Positions 61,601 to 64,000 of a DNA stretch of 64,000 nucleotides are shown here, piece by piece (within the stretch, counting starts at the first letter, position 1; every line of letters begins with the position of its first letter). This DNA comes from Stereum hirsutum FP-91666 SS1 (taxonomy: Eukaryota; Basidiomycota; Agaricomycetes; Russulales; Stereaceae). The notes beneath the pieces are model-generated. The model was not told the origin of the DNA. It searched no databases and saw nothing but the letters and a program-made list of their open reading frames with translations. The DNA lies in contig NW_006763158.1 of assembly GCF_000264905.1 (NCBI RefSeq), positions 62,001 through 126,000 on the forward strand, written 5' to 3'. A program made the translations under genes and the position numbers.

Positions 61601-63118
61601 ATGTTGACGGTGTTCATATGAGGAGGGAGGAGGAGGTTTGTACGAGGGAATATAGGTGGATGACGTCGGGATCTCTCCGTCTACTACAGTTTGCCGAACA
61701 CTGCAGAAGATCGTCAGCCCGTTTTTGAGAGACGGTGATAGTCCGTGGATAGTGAATGAAAGCAGAACTAACATCGATAACTTGATTGTACGGCCATCCC
61801 ACCTATCCTCGCTGTGGCTCCCAAATTCACCAGTATTCCCGAGCATCACAACAGGCGTCCCATGGCTGTCCACCACCGAGTTTCCGTCTGCTTTAGCCAG
61901 AGAAGTTATCGCGTTGTCGAACTCCTCACGAGACTAGAAGGGAAGACCAGAGCGGGCTCAGAAACGAGGTGGACGCGCACGACAACAGCGACGACTTACT
62001 GAGGCCCATACCCGTGGATAAGTACTCAGGATACAGCGCGGGGGTCCTCGTAAGTCTCCCATGTTTGGAAACTGCTTTGTAGTACGCCATGGGCCAACGC
62101 TGCGCGGTTCTGCGTTAAATGTCATGTATGAGCTCCTGGACGAAAATAAGATGTCGGACGTGTACTCACTCTTGGGAGCCTTCACTTTGACACTGACAAT
62201 CACATCCTGACCTCTCGTATCCGCTGTCATTTCTGTCCTCTCCTTCAAGCCTTCTACCGGACGCTCGGCTACGATGGCGACCTCACTGCCAAGGCACGGC
62301 GGAGCAAGACGAATTGCAGACTTCACACCTTCCTTCTGTTTCCCCTTGCCCTTCCCTCCTACCCTCGACTTCTTCTGCTCACTCACATCCACTCCGTCCA
62401 GTTGAACCGCCTTACGCTTCCCCTTGCCCTTTTCAGCCGCGATAGCCCCCTTCTGCTTCTCCTTGCCGACCTCAGACCGTACAACCGTCTTCCCTTTCCC
62501 CTTCCCAGCCAACACTACCCCCGCCCTCTTCCCCTGCCCTTTAATATCCGATTGCTCCTTCGTCTGCAACTCCAAAGTCTTCTGGATACGCGTCGAGGCT
62601 CGCGTTTGACGCGTCCCAGCTAACCCTCTCATCACCACTGCCTCTGCTGCCTCTTTCCTCGCCTTCTTCCTCGGTTCATCCTCCTCACTTACACCGCCGG
62701 TACCTTCAACCAACCACTTCCTCTTACACCGCGTCCTCTGAGAACCCTCCGAACCAGGAAGAATGTCCCAACCCTCTCCGAGCCTACGACATTCGACGCC
62801 GCGTTTCTCGCACCTCTTGCATTTCGGGTGTCCACGAGAACACACTTGTCCGATTTTGGGACTCGCGCATAGAGCACAGCGTTTTGCGACGACTAAACGA
62901 GGCCCATTGGGTAGTTGGGAAGCGTCAGATGGGGAAGGGTCAGAGTCGGTAGGAAGGACGAAGATGGCATTGAGCTCTATGCGACGGTCGTATTTGTCGG
63001 GAAGGTCGGCTTCAGTAGCGCGGCGAATGTCAGGATGCCAAAGACGAACGAAGGGCGGTATATCCGGTGGAGAAAGACGCGTATCGGAGACTTTAGAGCG
63101 TTCGACTGCTGGTTTCAT
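58699..63118 (-). CDS. Cys-cluster protein with a divergent AlkB-like 2-oxoglutarate dioxygenase C-terminus
   Basis: Large multi-exon gene from the ATG at 63118. The N-terminus has a cysteine cluster KRCALCASPKIGQVCSRGH and PKCKRCEKRGVECRR, Zn2Cys6-like in spacing but with unusual loops, then Lys-rich repeats (KGKGK) and a Ser/Pro-rich acidic middle, exons continuing through 61.9-60.6 kb. The 60.5-59.2 kb exon carries a second cluster (CFECGRVNAQRFL...C...C). The C-terminal part, assembled across three introns, reads NMVVQAWHGEGK, HIAVLNLGSDTAFSFF, LSLLHGDVMLLSG, YSLNRSGMCI and AEYSPA. The order matches agaricomycete AlkB-type dioxygenases (H-x-D, LSLGS, L.HGD, final Arg). The expected HxD appears as H-G-E. 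If the last intron is not used, the stop is at 58789. The AlkB assignment is moderately supported and activity is uncertain. Confidence 0.62.
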
Positions 63119-64000
63119 GGTCACGGAGAAGAGTCACGGCGACGGAGAGTCTTCAAGCTATGTCGACGAGGTTGGCGGTCAAGTGTCGGTCGGTGAATCC
63201 TTCTAAAATCAGAAAAGATGAGAACACGCACCACATGAATCTTTCTCCGCGTGAAGTGAGAGCGGGAAGAGGTTGATTCAGAGAGCGAGTGCGGGAATCC
63301 AGTACAAGCCACATATTCGGTCGAAGTCATGAACAACGTCAACGAAAATCCCACAGCAGAAATATTATCCACATTATAAGTATGTGAAATGGTGGAATCT
63401 AAAAACCTTCATAGGCAGAGTGAAGGTTGATGCAAACCAAAAATTCAGGGTGACCAAGAGGTGTTGGTCTGTAAGAAGAATGAGTATTTCAAAATATGCC
63501 TCATTTTCAGACATTTTCGGGTCCTTCCATGCCATTATGGTGGGCGCTGTCACATTTGATCACCAGAAATTGGAACGATACAGAGAAGATAGAGAACATA
63601 ATCATCATTGTGGTATGGTATATAAAGTCAAATATTATTACAGCTATTCGGGGGGACATGGCTCCAGCTCATCCACTAGGACAATGAGGTCAATTCTGAG
63701 AAGCGCAGGTAAACAGCAGGAGGATACATGAGACGGACATCATGTTAAATAACGTAGATAGTTGCACAACAATCTGTCTCGCAGTGAAGAACAAGTGAAG
63801 AGAGTTGGAAGAGAGCACAAAGCGGTTGTACGGGGAGCCTAGCCTGAGCGGCGATTCCCGAAAACTGTACTAGGCGAGCTAAGAAATCGGAAATGGTACG
63901 ACCTTGATTGATTTGTACAACTGGGAAAGAAAATATTAACGGCAACCATGAAACAAACATCGATTTTTGTTAACATACACATTCAATCTATGAGAGGGAT
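63119..64000. other. Upstream flank, no gene seen
   Basis: 5' region of the large minus-strand gene up to the window edge. The short plus-strand frame at 63.4-63.7 kb has no recognisable feature. Confidence 0.45.

Noticed and set aside
61990..62040. A minus-strand frame reading ALYPEYLSTGMGL that looks like a conserved motif of AlkB-type proteins
   Set aside because: The overlapping frame (CILSTYPRVWAS) joins in phase to the next exon SREEFDNAI and continues the long ORF, while the other does not join. I took the motif as chance.
1..64000. CRISPR arrays, rRNA genes, long terminal repeat retrotransposons, secondary-metabolite backbone genes
   Set aside because: Looked for and not seen: no regularly spaced repeats, no rRNA, no reverse transcriptase or integrase motifs, no PKS/NRPS/terpene synthase motifs.

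Overview
The window is nuclear DNA of a filamentous basidiomycete, most likely an Agaricomycete. Genes are split by many short introns (mostly 50-100 bp, GTRNGT...YAG). They include a multi-exon P450 of the kind expanded in wood- and litter-rotting mushrooms, a Zn2Cys6 regulator with the typical agaricomycete CPNG...GTRF exon pattern, a GH28 rhamnogalacturonase, a vacuolar M28 protease and a nuclear tRNA-Ile(AAT). I built gene models by reading splice sites and phases by eye. Where exon phases close exactly I say so; otherwise the boundaries are approximate.

Layout. 2.06-4.37 kb (-): 686-aa protein with two copies of a Cys/His module, and 6.7-7.5 kb (-) a smaller relative. 10.15-11.56 kb (-): first of three paralogous single-pass membrane proteins. 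12.4-14.7 kb (-): cytochrome P450. 15.6-16.04 kb: short TIR element with a perfect 8-bp target duplication. 16.96-19.3 kb (+): secreted GH28. 19.67-23.5 kb (+): vacuolar membrane protease, then a tRNA. 23.9-25.0 kb (-): secreted jelly-roll, lyase-like protein. 25.6-26.0 kb (-): small membrane protein. 26.6-27.9 kb (+): glycolipid-transfer-protein family. 28.2-29.3 kb: rearranged debris (transcription-factor-like tail on +, kinase-like tail on -). 29.3-33.5 kb (-): Zn2Cys6 transcription factor. 33.5-39.2 kb: no gene I can name. 39.2-40.2 kb (-): damaged kinase-like gene. 40.9-42.85 kb (-): FAD monooxygenase. 43-49 kb: mostly unresolved, with a probable small mitochondrial membrane protein at 46.7-47.4 kb. 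49.1-51.2 kb (+): second paralog, split by an ~820-bp TIR element. 55.5-56.9 kb (+): third, intact paralog. 57.3-58.3 kb (-): multi-pass membrane protein. 58.7-63.1 kb (-): large protein with an N-terminal cysteine cluster and a divergent AlkB-like 2-oxoglutarate dioxygenase-like C-terminus.

Most notable is the three-member family at 10, 49 and 55 kb. Each protein has a signal peptide, a TIDDTxGD ectodomain, one membrane helix, and a cytosolic tail ending in a short helical segment plus a PPxY motif. The introns are in the same phases. The PPxY tails suggest membrane-anchored partners of WW-domain proteins, such as Rsp5/Nedd4 ubiquitin ligases. In the 49-kb copy a hAT-like non-autonomous element has separated the tail from the membrane helix. 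I saw no biosynthetic cluster: P450, FAD monooxygenase, glycoside hydrolase and lyase-like genes are scattered, not co-directional.
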